Positions 21,577-30,910 of a DNA stretch of 64,000 bases are shown here, piece by piece (the stretch's first letter is position 1; every line of letters begins with the position of its first letter). Source of the DNA: Lachnospiraceae bacterium (GTDB taxonomy: Bacteria > Bacillota > Clostridia > Lachnospirales > Lachnospiraceae); assembly GCA_015057085.1 (NCBI GenBank), contig SVFB01000036.1, positions 62,001 to 126,000 on the forward strand, written 5' to 3'. The notes beneath the pieces were generated by a model. That model was not told the origin of the DNA, did no database searches, and was given only the letters and a program-made list of their open reading frames with translations. Position numbers and translations under genes: made by a program.

Positions 21577-22482
21577 ATGAGCACAAACGAAAATTCTATT
21601 TTTACAAAGAAACAATTTGTGGTGCTATTTGCATTGCTGGCGATGTTTGCATGGGGTTGTGCCTATCCTTTCATTAAGCTGGGCATGATCGAGTGGGGCA
21701 TCGCCAGTCATGATGCCGGCGGAAAGATGCTCTTTGCAGGAGTTCGTTTTACGATAGCAGGTCTTTTGACTTTTATCATTGCAAAAGGAAAGGGCCAGCC
21801 GATTCTGGAAAAGCAACCGGGAAATCTTGGTTGGTTGTTTCTGCTGGGATTGGTAAATACTGCACTGCATTATTTTTGCTTTTATACGGGGCTGTCTAAT
21901 TGTGAGGGAGGAAAGGCCTCCATCATCAATTCTTTCAGCCCGTTTTTATTGATGCTGCTAGCGTTTGTGATTTTTCGGGAAAAAATGACGCGAAACAAAG
22001 GCATCGGAATTGTGCTGGGAATCATTGGCATCATTGTGGTAAACTTCGGAACACAATTGGGCGGATTTGCATGGAATGGTGAGGGCATGATTCTTTTGAA
22101 TTGTGTCTGTTCTGCCTTTGGAGGAATCCTGACGAGAGTGGTAACAAAGAAGGTTATGCCGATTACGGCGACAGCCTATAGTCTGGCCTTAGGCGGTTTG
22201 ATGTTGATTGCAGCAGGTTTGGTATGTGGCGGACGATTGAATCGTGTAACGGGAGCGGGCGTTTTGCTTTTGATTGGTTTGATTGCAATTTCGATGGTTG
22301 GATTTATTGTATATAATCAGCTGATTACCTATAATCCGATTACGGAAATTGCGATGTTTAATGCGCTGATTCCGGTGTTTGGGACTTTGATGAGTTGCCT
22401 GATGCTGAAGGAAGCCTTCGGCATCCAAAATCTGTTCGGTCTGTTGTTTATGGGGGCCGGAATCTATATCTTGCAAAAATAG
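21577..22482 (+). CDS. EamA/DMT-family transporter
   Basis: Ten hydrophobic segments; EamA repeats. Confidence 0.88.
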   Translation: MSTNENSIFTKKQFVVLFALLAMFAWGCAYPFIKLGMIEWGIASHDAGGKMLFAGVRFTIAGLLTFIIAKGKGQPILEKQPGNLGWLFLLGLVNTALHYFCFYTGLSNCEGGKASIINSFSPFLLMLLAFVIFREKMTRNKGIGIVLGIIGIIVVNFGTQLGGFAWNGEGMILLNCVCSAFGGILTRVVTKKVMPITATAYSLALGGLMLIAAGLVCGGRLNRVTGAGVLLLIGLIAISMVGFIVYNQLITYNPITEIAMFNALIPVFGTLMSCLMLKEAFGIQNLFGLLFMGAGIYILQK

Positions 22483-22525
22483 TAATCAGATGATTTAACG
22501 GAGAAAGCAAAAGAGTAGATTGCAT

Positions 22526-23044
22526 ATGGAAATTGAACGTAAATACTTATTAAAGACGCTTCCGGAGAATCCGGAACAATACGAATCCATCGAGATGGTG
22601 CAGGGATATTTGAATACGGAGCCTGTGGTTCGTGTGAGAAGAGAAAATGACCGCTATGTGATGACTTATAAAAGCAAGGGTCTGATTGCAAGGGAAGAAT
22701 ATAATCTTCCGCTGAACGAGGAAGCTTTTGCGCATCTGATTCAAAAGGCGGATGGGATTGTAATCGAAAAGACCAGATATCTGATTCCTTTAGAAGAAGG
22801 GGAGACAATTGCGAAGCGAGACAATGACGGTCATTTGATTCATGGAGGCAAGCTTGCGGAACTTGATATTTTTCATGGTGTCTTAGAGGGACTGAAATTC
22901 GTGGAAGTGGAGTTTGACTCCATTGAGCAGGCGAATGCCTTTGTGGCACCAAGCTGGTTTGGCGAGGATGTCAGCGAATCCGGAAATTATCAAAACAGCA
23001 AATTATCTCAATTTGGAATACCGAAGGAATATAAAGGAAAATAA
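22526..23044 (+). CDS. CYTH domain protein
   Basis: MEIERKYLL...QGYL, VRVRRENDRYVMTYKSKG, ELDIFHG, VEVEFDS. Confidence 0.88.
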   Translation: MEIERKYLLKTLPENPEQYESIEMVQGYLNTEPVVRVRRENDRYVMTYKSKGLIAREEYNLPLNEEAFAHLIQKADGIVIEKTRYLIPLEEGETIAKRDNDGHLIHGGKLAELDIFHGVLEGLKFVEVEFDSIEQANAFVAPSWFGEDVSESGNYQNSKLSQFGIPKEYKGK

Positions 23045-23048
23045 GTCT

Positions 23049-23552
23049 ATGAGAAATACCACACTTTGTTATATCGAAAAAAACGGCGCCTATCTGATGA
23101 TGCTGCGCAATAAGAAAAAGGTGGATGAAAATGCCGGAAAATGGATTGGCGTTGGCGGCAAATTCGAGGAGGGTGAAAGCCCGGAGGAATGTGTATGTCG
23201 CGAAGTAAAAGAAGAGACTGGACTTATTTTGACCGACTATCAATTTCGCGGAGTACTGACCTTTGTTTCAGATGAATGGGGAACGGAATATATGCATCTG
23301 TTTACTGCCACCGGATTCGAGGATCCAAAGCATGATGCGACTGAGTATGCGCATTTTGAAAATATGCCGGTTCCGGATTGCGAAGAAGGAGAACTTCGCT
23401 GGATTTTGAAAGAGAAGATAGAGGACTTGAATTTGTGGGAAGGGGATCGGCCCTTCTTGAAATTATTGGCAGAAGATGCTCCTTTTTTTACAATGCGATT
23501 GCAATATGAGGGAGATCGTTTGGTAAAGTCTGATTCGAAAGTCTATGAATAA
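23049..23552 (+). CDS. NUDIX hydrolase (8-oxo-dGTP diphosphatase-like)
   Basis: Nudix box GKFEEGESPEECVCREVKEETGL. ATG 23049. Confidence 0.92.
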   Translation: MRNTTLCYIEKNGAYLMMLRNKKKVDENAGKWIGVGGKFEEGESPEECVCREVKEETGLILTDYQFRGVLTFVSDEWGTEYMHLFTATGFEDPKHDATEYAHFENMPVPDCEEGELRWILKEKIEDLNLWEGDRPFLKLLAEDAPFFTMRLQYEGDRLVKSDSKVYE

Positions 23553-23553
23553 G

Positions 23554-23585
23554 AAAACGCCTTGAGGTTATACTCAAGGCGTTTT
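23554..23585. terminator. Bidirectional terminator
   Basis: AAAACGCCTTGAG-gttata-CTCAAGGCGTTTT between convergent genes. Confidence 0.88.
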
Positions 23586-23596
23586 GTGTTTAGAAT

Positions 23597-24829
23597 CTAT
23601 TCGTATAATTTTTTGTATCTTCTGCGGTCTAATCCAATCAAAGCAATGCTTCCAATCAGAGAGATTCCCAAAAGAACAAAGACAAAAATCCAGGCCGCAA
23701 CAGAGCCACTATGGTCATAGAACACTCCGACTGCCAGCATTGTGGCATTTCCAATGATGGTTTGAATCACTGTCATTACACCGTTAATGCGGCCACGGTG
23801 ACTGGCCGGCGTGCGTTCCGTAAGATAAGGTCCGCTGACAATGGTGGTTAAAATCTCGCCGAAGGTGAAGAGCGTAATGGCAATGTAGTAACTTGGGATA
23901 AAGCCCAATCCCACCAGAAAGATCACATATCCGACAAGCAAAGTTACAACACCTACCAGATTCTTTTTGGTGGCGCATAATTTCATAAATAAGTGGGTCA
24001 GAATCGGCGTGAAGATTACGACGATGATGCAATTTAAACTGGAGACACTTCCGTAGATCACAGCACCACTTTCACCGTGTACACGAGCCATATCCAGAGG
24101 CATCAGGTAACCATATTGTCCGTAAGCACCCCAGTAGAGAGCCATGATGACCACATAGAGAAGGACGACTTTATTTTCTTTTAAGATAGAAATCATAGAG
24201 GCGTCATCTCTTATGTTTTGATAAGCAGAAGCCGAGGAATCTTCTTCCTTCATCGGTGTGATGTCTTGAATAAAGAAGAAGATTAAAACCGTCGAAATTG
24301 CGATGGCGATTCCACTGATCAAAAAGGCAAGCCATAGGTGATGGTTAAATAAAATTCCCGCAATGGTAGGGGATGCGACCAAACCGATGTTAGAGCCTAA
24401 GTAGGAGAGGGAATATGCCCGCTCACGGTCTTTCGTCAGTGTCAGATCTGCGATAAGGGCCGTGTAAGCAGGATTCTCCATGCTCTGGCAAGTGGCCGCT
24501 ATGAGCATTAGGCCGATTGTGATATAGGAAAGCGGAATCAATGCACAAATAATATAGAAGATAATGGAAATCGCATCAAACAATACGATGATATTCTTCT
24601 TGTTGTGTGTGTCTGCGAGTCTTCCACCAAGCAGACCAAGTGGCATTTGAATTACACCGGCAACAATCATTACGATTGCAACCGTTGTGGCATTCATTCC
24701 TAATTTTTGGTTCAAGATTAAGGTGAGGACAGGCCAAACCATAGAACCTAAATTTGTAACAATACGGCCGACGAATAAAATGTAATTTTCTTTTCTTAAT
24801 CCTTTGTATTGTTGAAACATTTTAAGCAT
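23597..24829 (-). CDS. MFS transporter
   Basis: 12 hydrophobic segments; GGRLADTHNKKNIIV loop. Confidence 0.88.
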   Translation of the reverse strand: MLKMFQQYKGLRKENYILFVGRIVTNLGSMVWPVLTLILNQKLGMNATTVAIVMIVAGVIQMPLGLLGGRLADTHNKKNIIVLFDAISIIFYIICALIPLSYITIGLMLIAATCQSMENPAYTALIADLTLTKDRERAYSLSYLGSNIGLVASPTIAGILFNHHLWLAFLISGIAIAISTVLIFFFIQDITPMKEEDSSASAYQNIRDDASMISILKENKVVLLYVVIMALYWGAYGQYGYLMPLDMARVHGESGAVIYGSVSSLNCIIVVIFTPILTHLFMKLCATKKNLVGVVTLLVGYVIFLVGLGFIPSYYIAITLFTFGEILTTIVSGPYLTERTPASHRGRINGVMTVIQTIIGNATMLAVGVFYDHSGSVAAWIFVFVLLGISLIGSIALIGLDRRRYKKLYE

Positions 24830-24996
24830 AACTCGGACATTATAGCGCGATTGATTAAGAAATACAAGGTCAGAGTTGCAGTTTTGAATGATTGACTGTT
24901 ATTTCTGTGATTTTGCAGTCGCATCCGGTAAGTTTGATGGAGCCTTTGATGTCATCATTTTTGATAATCAATCATATTTTTCCCTTCAGTTACAAA

Positions 24997-26364
24997 TTAA
25001 GTATTTTTATTTTTGATTTTGTGCCATACAATGATGAAACATATGATATGAGCGAAGCAGGTAACACTCCATGAAACCGGATAAGTCGCATAAAGTGACT
25101 CAATATAATGAAATCTTTCGGTTTGAAAGAATGTAAATATCCATATGAGTCGAAGTCCGCAAGCACCGATTAATGAGACAATCATAGGCATTACGGAATA
25201 TCCGAGTCCACGCAAAGAACCCACCATAACATCCATCATACCGCATAGGAAATATGGGGCGCAGATGTAAAGCAAACGGACGAGTCCGGCGGAAATTGCC
25301 TTTGGATTATTCGTATACAGATGAAGCAGCGGATCACCGAAAAAGACGGCAAGATTACCGAGAATCAATCCGGTCACAATTACGCACATCTGCGCGCGCA
25401 GAAGAATCGGAACAACCCGCTCCTTTTTTCCGGCTCCCATATTCTGGCTGGTAAAAGTAATGGCTGCCTGATGAAATGCATTCATGGATACATAGACAAA
25501 ACCTTCAATGGAGGCCGCAGCAGAATTCCCGGCAACCGTGATTTCACCAAAGGAGTTGACCGATGCCTGAATGATGACATTAGACAAAGAGAACAAAAGC
25601 CCCTGAAAGCTTGCAGGAAGTCCGATTTGTAAAATTCGAAAGAATTTATCTCTGTGAATATGAAGCTTGCTGATTTCAAAATGGATGGAACCTGTGCTTT
25701 GAATCAGGCATCGTAGAACCAAAAATGCGGAAACACATTGCGAAATGACAGTGGCGATGCCTACTCCTGCAACACTCATATGAAATACAATCACAAAGAA
25801 CAAATTCAATATCACATTGATAATTCCGGCAATGATTAAATAGTACAGTGGACGTTGTGTATCTCCTGTGGCTCGTAAAATTGCAGCACCGAAATTGTAC
25901 AATAGCATTGCAGGTGTTCCGAGAAAGTAGATTTGCAGATATAGGGTGGAAAGTTCACGGACGCCATCCGGAGAACCCATCCAAATCAGAAAGTATTTTG
26001 AAAAAAGAACACCAATTACCAGCAAAAAGATTCCGCTGACGAAACTTAGCAGGATAGAGGTGTGGATGGTTTCTGATAAATCCTTTTCCTGTTTGGCTGC
26101 AAAAAAGCGTGCTACCAACACATTGGTTCCGACGGATAATCCTAAAAACAGATTTACCATCAGATTGATAAGCGCAGATGTAGAACCAACTGCACCAAGA
26201 GCAGTATCACCGGCAAACTTACCGACTACAATGGTATCCGCAGCATTGAATAGCAGTTGAAGCAAGCTTGATGCCATAAGCGGTATAGCAAAGAGCAATA
26301 ATTTATTGAGAATCGGACCGGAGGTCATATCGATTTCATATTTCTTTTGTCGCATAAGTATCAT
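24997..26364 (-). CDS. MATE family efflux transporter
   Basis: GPILNKLLLFAIPLMASSLLQLLFNAADTIVVGKFAG, typical MATE N-terminus. Confidence 0.92.
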   Translation of the reverse strand: MILMRQKKYEIDMTSGPILNKLLLFAIPLMASSLLQLLFNAADTIVVGKFAGDTALGAVGSTSALINLMVNLFLGLSVGTNVLVARFFAAKQEKDLSETIHTSILLSFVSGIFLLVIGVLFSKYFLIWMGSPDGVRELSTLYLQIYFLGTPAMLLYNFGAAILRATGDTQRPLYYLIIAGIINVILNLFFVIVFHMSVAGVGIATVISQCVSAFLVLRCLIQSTGSIHFEISKLHIHRDKFFRILQIGLPASFQGLLFSLSNVIIQASVNSFGEITVAGNSAAASIEGFVYVSMNAFHQAAITFTSQNMGAGKKERVVPILLRAQMCVIVTGLILGNLAVFFGDPLLHLYTNNPKAISAGLVRLLYICAPYFLCGMMDVMVGSLRGLGYSVMPMIVSLIGACGLRLIWIFTFFQTERFHYIESLYATYPVSWSVTCFAHIICFIIVWHKIKNKNT

Positions 26365-26447
26365 CCTCGCATATAAAAAAGTCTTTCCTTACTATACTAC
26401 GATTTTACAAAAAATCAAATTGTCTGAATGGAATGAAAGAATCATTC

Positions 26448-26490
26448 TTGACAAAAAGTTAGCATGCTATTAAAATGGTTAGTGTGCTAA
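26448..26490 (+). promoter_or_regulatory. Promoter (TTGACA-N17-TAAAAT) with two TTAGC/GCTAA-type palindromes
   Basis: TAGCATGCTA (perfect palindrome) and TTAGTGTGCTAA, centres 20 bp apart, overlapping the promoter. Confidence 0.65.
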
Positions 26491-26527
26491 TTAGTAAGAG
26501 AAGAAAAAATAAAAGAGAGGTAATTTC

Positions 26528-28273
26528 ATGAAGACGATTTTGCGAGAACTCAAGCAGTATAAGCTTGTTTCTGTCGCGACTCCGATTTTTATGATCCTAG
26601 AGGTTGTGATGGAGACCATCATACCTTTTATGATGGGATCGATTGTGGACGACGGAGTTAAAGCAGGAAATTTAAACCACATCTTTTTGATGGGCGGATT
26701 AATGATTTTGGCAGCATGCTTTTCTGTTTTCTGCGGATTTATGGGCGGAAGATGCGGATCGATTGCCAGCACAGGTTTGGCCAGAAATCTGAGAGATGCA
26801 ATGTTTAAGAGAATTCAAAAATTCTCCTTTGCCAATATAGACCGCTTTTCCACTTCCGGTCTGGTAACACGTTTGACGACGGATGTAACCAATGTGCAAA
26901 ATGCATATATGATGATGCTTCGTATGGCATTCCGTGCACCGATTTCTGTGATTTCCGCAATGGCGATGTCATTTTTCATCAGCCCTCGCATTGCGATGAT
27001 TTATCTGGTTACGGTTTTAATCTTAGGTGTGATTCTTGCAGCAATTACACTTTCTGCTCACAAGTATTTTATTCAGGTATTCAATCGCTATGATGAATTA
27101 AATGAATCGGTACAGGAGAATGTTTCTGCGATTCGTGTTGTAAAAGCATATGTGAGAGAAGATTACGAAAAGAAACGTTTCGGCAAGGCCAGCCAGGTCA
27201 TCTATGATTTGTTCTGTAAGGCGGAAAAGATTTTGGCTTTTAACGGACCTGCAATGAATATGGCTGTATACAGCTGTATCATTTTAATCAGCTGGGTGGG
27301 CGCACAGATGGTAGTTTCCGGCGCATTGACAACCGGTAAATTGATGTCCTTATTGACTTATTGTATGAATATTTTGATGAATTTGATGATGCTTTCATTT
27401 GTATTTGTAATGCTTGCAATGTCAGCAGCATCCATTCGTCGTATTTCTCAGGTATTAACAGAAGAAAGCTCTTTGAAAAATTCTGAGAATCCTGATTATC
27501 AAGTGCCGGATGGAAGCATCGAGTTTAATGATGTCACATTCCGATACAACGAGACTTCCGACAAACCGGTACTCGATCATATCAATCTTTCGATTAAATC
27601 AGGTGAGACAATCGGTATTATCGGTGGAACCGGTTCATCCAAATCATCATTGGTTTCTTTGATCAGCCGTTTGTATGATGTTTCGGAAGGTGCTGTTTTG
27701 GTAGGCGGCAAGGATGTACGTTCCTATGATATGGATACTTTGCGCAACGAAGTATCTGTGGTATTGCAAAAGAATGTCTTGTTCTCCGGCTCAATCTACG
27801 ACAATCTGCGTTGGGGAGATATAGATGCGACTGATGAAGAATGTCAAAATGCCTGCAAGCTTGCCTGCGCCGATGAGTTTATAGGGCGTATGCCGGATGG
27901 CTACAATACGCATATAGAGCAGGGCGGCGCAAATGTTTCAGGAGGTCAGAAACAGAGACTTTGCATTGCAAGAGCACTCCTTAAGAAACCGAAAATCCTG
28001 ATTTTAGATGATTCCACCAGTGCGGTTGATACCGCTACGGATGCAAAAATCAGAAAAGCATTTGCAGAAGAAATTCCAAATACAACCAAAATCATCATTG
28101 CGCAACGTGTCTCATCTGTGCAGAACGCAGACCGCATTATCGTGATGGAAGACGGTCGGGTTGACGGTGTCGGAACCCATGAGGAATTATTACAGAATAA
28201 TGATATTTACCGCGAGGTTTATGAATCACAGACCGGCGGTTCCGGAGATTTTGATGAAGGAGGTGCGAACTAA
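26528..28273 (+). CDS. ABC exporter, fused permease/ATPase (subunit 1)
   Basis: ABC transmembrane domain plus GGTGSSKSS, VSGGQKQRLCIARALL, ILILDDSTSAVD. Confidence 0.93.
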   Translation: MKTILRELKQYKLVSVATPIFMILEVVMETIIPFMMGSIVDDGVKAGNLNHIFLMGGLMILAACFSVFCGFMGGRCGSIASTGLARNLRDAMFKRIQKFSFANIDRFSTSGLVTRLTTDVTNVQNAYMMMLRMAFRAPISVISAMAMSFFISPRIAMIYLVTVLILGVILAAITLSAHKYFIQVFNRYDELNESVQENVSAIRVVKAYVREDYEKKRFGKASQVIYDLFCKAEKILAFNGPAMNMAVYSCIILISWVGAQMVVSGALTTGKLMSLLTYCMNILMNLMMLSFVFVMLAMSAASIRRISQVLTEESSLKNSENPDYQVPDGSIEFNDVTFRYNETSDKPVLDHINLSIKSGETIGIIGGTGSSKSSLVSLISRLYDVSEGAVLVGGKDVRSYDMDTLRNEVSVVLQKNVLFSGSIYDNLRWGDIDATDEECQNACKLACADEFIGRMPDGYNTHIEQGGANVSGGQKQRLCIARALLKKPKILILDDSTSAVDTATDAKIRKAFAEEIPNTTKIIIAQRVSSVQNADRIIVMEDGRVDGVGTHEELLQNNDIYREVYESQTGGSGDFDEGGAN

Positions 28274-30189
28274 TGGCAGAAGAAAAGGCAAAGCAGACTC
28301 CGCCACCACGTGGAATGCGTGGTCCGAGACCAAAGATTGAACATCCGGGAAAATTGATTTCACGGTTGATGAAATATATTACAAAAAAGTATCTGATTCA
28401 ATGTATTCTTGTGTTGATCTGTATTGTGGCAACGGTATTTTCCAGTGTACAGGGAACACTTTTTATGAGAAATTTGATTGATGATTATATCACACCGCTA
28501 ATCAATCAGGCGAATCCGGATTTCTCAAATCTGTTTCATGCACTAGTACGTGTGGCAATTTTCTATGCAATCGGTATTGTTGCATCTTATGTGCAGGCAA
28601 GGCTTGTACTTGTGATTTCACAGGGTACCATGAGACAGCTGCGAAATGATATGTTTAACCATATGCAAGGACTTCCGATTAAATATTTTGATACTCATGC
28701 GCATGGAGATATCATGTCAACCTATACAAACGATGTGGATACACTTCGTATGTTGATTAGCCAGAGTGTGCCGCAGTTGATTAACTCGCTGATTACCATT
28801 GTAATGGTATTTTGTATGATGGTTTATCTGTCAATTCCGCTTACGGCAGTTACACTGGCAATGATTGCAATCACTCTGTTTGTGACAAAGAAATTGGGCG
28901 GTTTGAGTTCAAAATATTTCCTGGCACAGCAGCGTGACCTTGCTACGGTAAACGGCTATATCGAAGAGATGATGGCCGGCCAGAAAGTGGTAAAGGTATT
29001 TACGCATGAAGAAGAGGCAATCAAGGATTTCGAGACATTAAATGATCAATTATTTGAAAGCGCGAAAAAAGCAAACATTTATGGTTCTATTTTAGGACCA
29101 ATCAATGCACAGCTGGGAAATGTCAGTTATGTGCTCTGTGCAGCAATCGGAGGTGCGATTGCTCTTAGCGGAACAACCGGATTCGAGATTGGATCCCTGG
29201 CAGCTTTCTTAAACTTTAACAAGAGCTTTAATATGCCAATTTCACAGCTTTCTCAGCAGGTTACCAATATTGTAATGGCACTTGCCGGAGCGGAGCGTAT
29301 TTTCGCATTGCTTGACGAAAAGCCGGAGACCGATGACGGATATGTCACACTTGTGCGTTGCAAGGAAGAGAATGGTTCCATTGTCGAATGTGATGAACGC
29401 ACCGGAATGTGGGCATGGAAACATACACATCAGGCAGATGGCTCTGTTGATTATGTGAGATTGGAAGGCAGTGTTGTCTTTGATGATGTGGACTTCGGTT
29501 ATACGGATGAGAAGATGGTGCTTCATAATATCAAGCTATTTGCAAAGCCGGGTCAAAAGATCGCTTTTGTTGGTTCAACAGGAGCCGGAAAGACGACGAT
29601 TACAAATTTGATCAATCGTTTTTATGATATTCAGGATGGCAAGATTCGTTACGACGGCATCAACGTAAATAAAATAAAGAAGGCAGATCTTAGAAAATCG
29701 CTGGGAATCGTACTTCAGGATACACATTTATTTACAGGTACCGTAATGGAAAACATTCGTTACGGAAAGCTTGAAGCAACCGATGAGGAAGTATTTGCAG
29801 CAGCAAAATTGGCTAATGCAGACAGATTTATTCGACAATTGCCGGATGGATATGATACGGTATTAACCGGAGATGGTGCAAATCTATCTCAAGGTCAAAG
29901 ACAGTTGTTGGCAATCGCAAGAGCAGCAATTGCAGATCCGCCATGCCTGATTTTGGATGAGGCAACTTCATCGATTGATACCAGAACAGAGCGAATCGTA
30001 CAGGATGGAATGGATAAGTTGATGGCAGGAAGAACGACCTTTGTGATTGCGCATCGACTTTCCACCGTTAAGAATTCGGATTGCATTGTGGTATTAGAGC
30101 AAGGCAGAATCATTGAAAAGGGTAATCATGATGAATTAATCGCCGAAAAGGGCAAGTACTATCAGCTCTATACAGGTAAGACAGCGTAG
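28273..30189 (+). CDS. ABC exporter, fused permease/ATPase (subunit 2)
   Basis: GSTGAGKTT, LSQGQRQLLAIARA, LILDEATSSID. Confidence 0.93.
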   Translation: MAEEKAKQTPPPRGMRGPRPKIEHPGKLISRLMKYITKKYLIQCILVLICIVATVFSSVQGTLFMRNLIDDYITPLINQANPDFSNLFHALVRVAIFYAIGIVASYVQARLVLVISQGTMRQLRNDMFNHMQGLPIKYFDTHAHGDIMSTYTNDVDTLRMLISQSVPQLINSLITIVMVFCMMVYLSIPLTAVTLAMIAITLFVTKKLGGLSSKYFLAQQRDLATVNGYIEEMMAGQKVVKVFTHEEEAIKDFETLNDQLFESAKKANIYGSILGPINAQLGNVSYVLCAAIGGAIALSGTTGFEIGSLAAFLNFNKSFNMPISQLSQQVTNIVMALAGAERIFALLDEKPETDDGYVTLVRCKEENGSIVECDERTGMWAWKHTHQADGSVDYVRLEGSVVFDDVDFGYTDEKMVLHNIKLFAKPGQKIAFVGSTGAGKTTITNLINRFYDIQDGKIRYDGINVNKIKKADLRKSLGIVLQDTHLFTGTVMENIRYGKLEATDEEVFAAAKLANADRFIRQLPDGYDTVLTGDGANLSQGQRQLLAIARAAIADPPCLILDEATSSIDTRTERIVQDGMDKLMAGRTTFVIAHRLSTVKNSDCIVVLEQGRIIEKGNHDELIAEKGKYYQLYTGKTA

Positions 30190-30199
30190 GAGGACAATT

Positions 30200-30697
30200 A
30201 TGGGAGATCCAAAGCTACATAAACATTTCGGGCATATTTTTAGATTGATTCACAACGGAATCGACCGTTATTTTACAAATCATAATCTGGATTCCTTTGG
30301 TGTGAAGTTGACTATGGCCCAATGTGCGGTCATGCATTATCTGTATGATCACAAAGAGACTGATGTATTTCAAAAAGATATTGAGAATGCATTCCAGATT
30401 TCCGGAGCGACTGCTTCAAATACGCTAAAGGGAATGGAGAAGCAGGGCGTGATTACCAGAACGCCAATGCCGGAGGACGGCCGAAAGAAAAAGATTGCTT
30501 TAACGGAGCGAGGACGGCAGTTTCATGAACGTGCCATCTCTAATATGGAAGAATTAGAAAGAACTCTAATTAAGGGAATGACGGAAGAAGAAGTCACAAC
30601 ATATAGACGACTTTTGCTCAAATCTGTAGAAAATTTAGATGAAATCACCGGTATGTTGAGCGACGAAAAAGAGAATAAAAAAGGCTTTAAAAAGTAG
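30200..30697 (+). CDS. MarR family transcriptional regulator
   Basis: wHTH: FQISGATASNTLKGMEKQGVITRTPMPEDGRKKKIALTERG. Confidence 0.92.
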   Translation: MGDPKLHKHFGHIFRLIHNGIDRYFTNHNLDSFGVKLTMAQCAVMHYLYDHKETDVFQKDIENAFQISGATASNTLKGMEKQGVITRTPMPEDGRKKKIALTERGRQFHERAISNMEELERTLIKGMTEEEVTTYRRLLLKSVENLDEITGMLSDEKENKKGFKK

Positions 30698-30784
30698 TCG
30701 CGAAAAATATAAAACAGGTGTAAAAGCGCGTGGAATCTAGGTTCTGCGCGCTTTGTTTTTGCATGGAATGGACAAAAAAATTGG

Positions 30785-30835
30785 ACACAAAATCTAGTTT
30801 TTGTAACTTGACAGAACCACAATATATAGTATAAT
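30785..30835 (+). promoter_or_regulatory. Promoter (TTGACA 30808 / TATAAT 30830) with two NrdR-box-like sites
   Basis: ACACAAAATCTAGTTT (30785-30800) and CCACAATATATAGTAT (30817-30832), 32 bp apart, upstream of nrdD. Confidence 0.6.
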
Positions 30836-30910
30836 AAAAGATACGTGAGGGCCAGTGCGCTCTAAATTAAGAAAATTTCCGGTAAGAAAGCGCCGGATAG
30901 GAGGGTGTAT

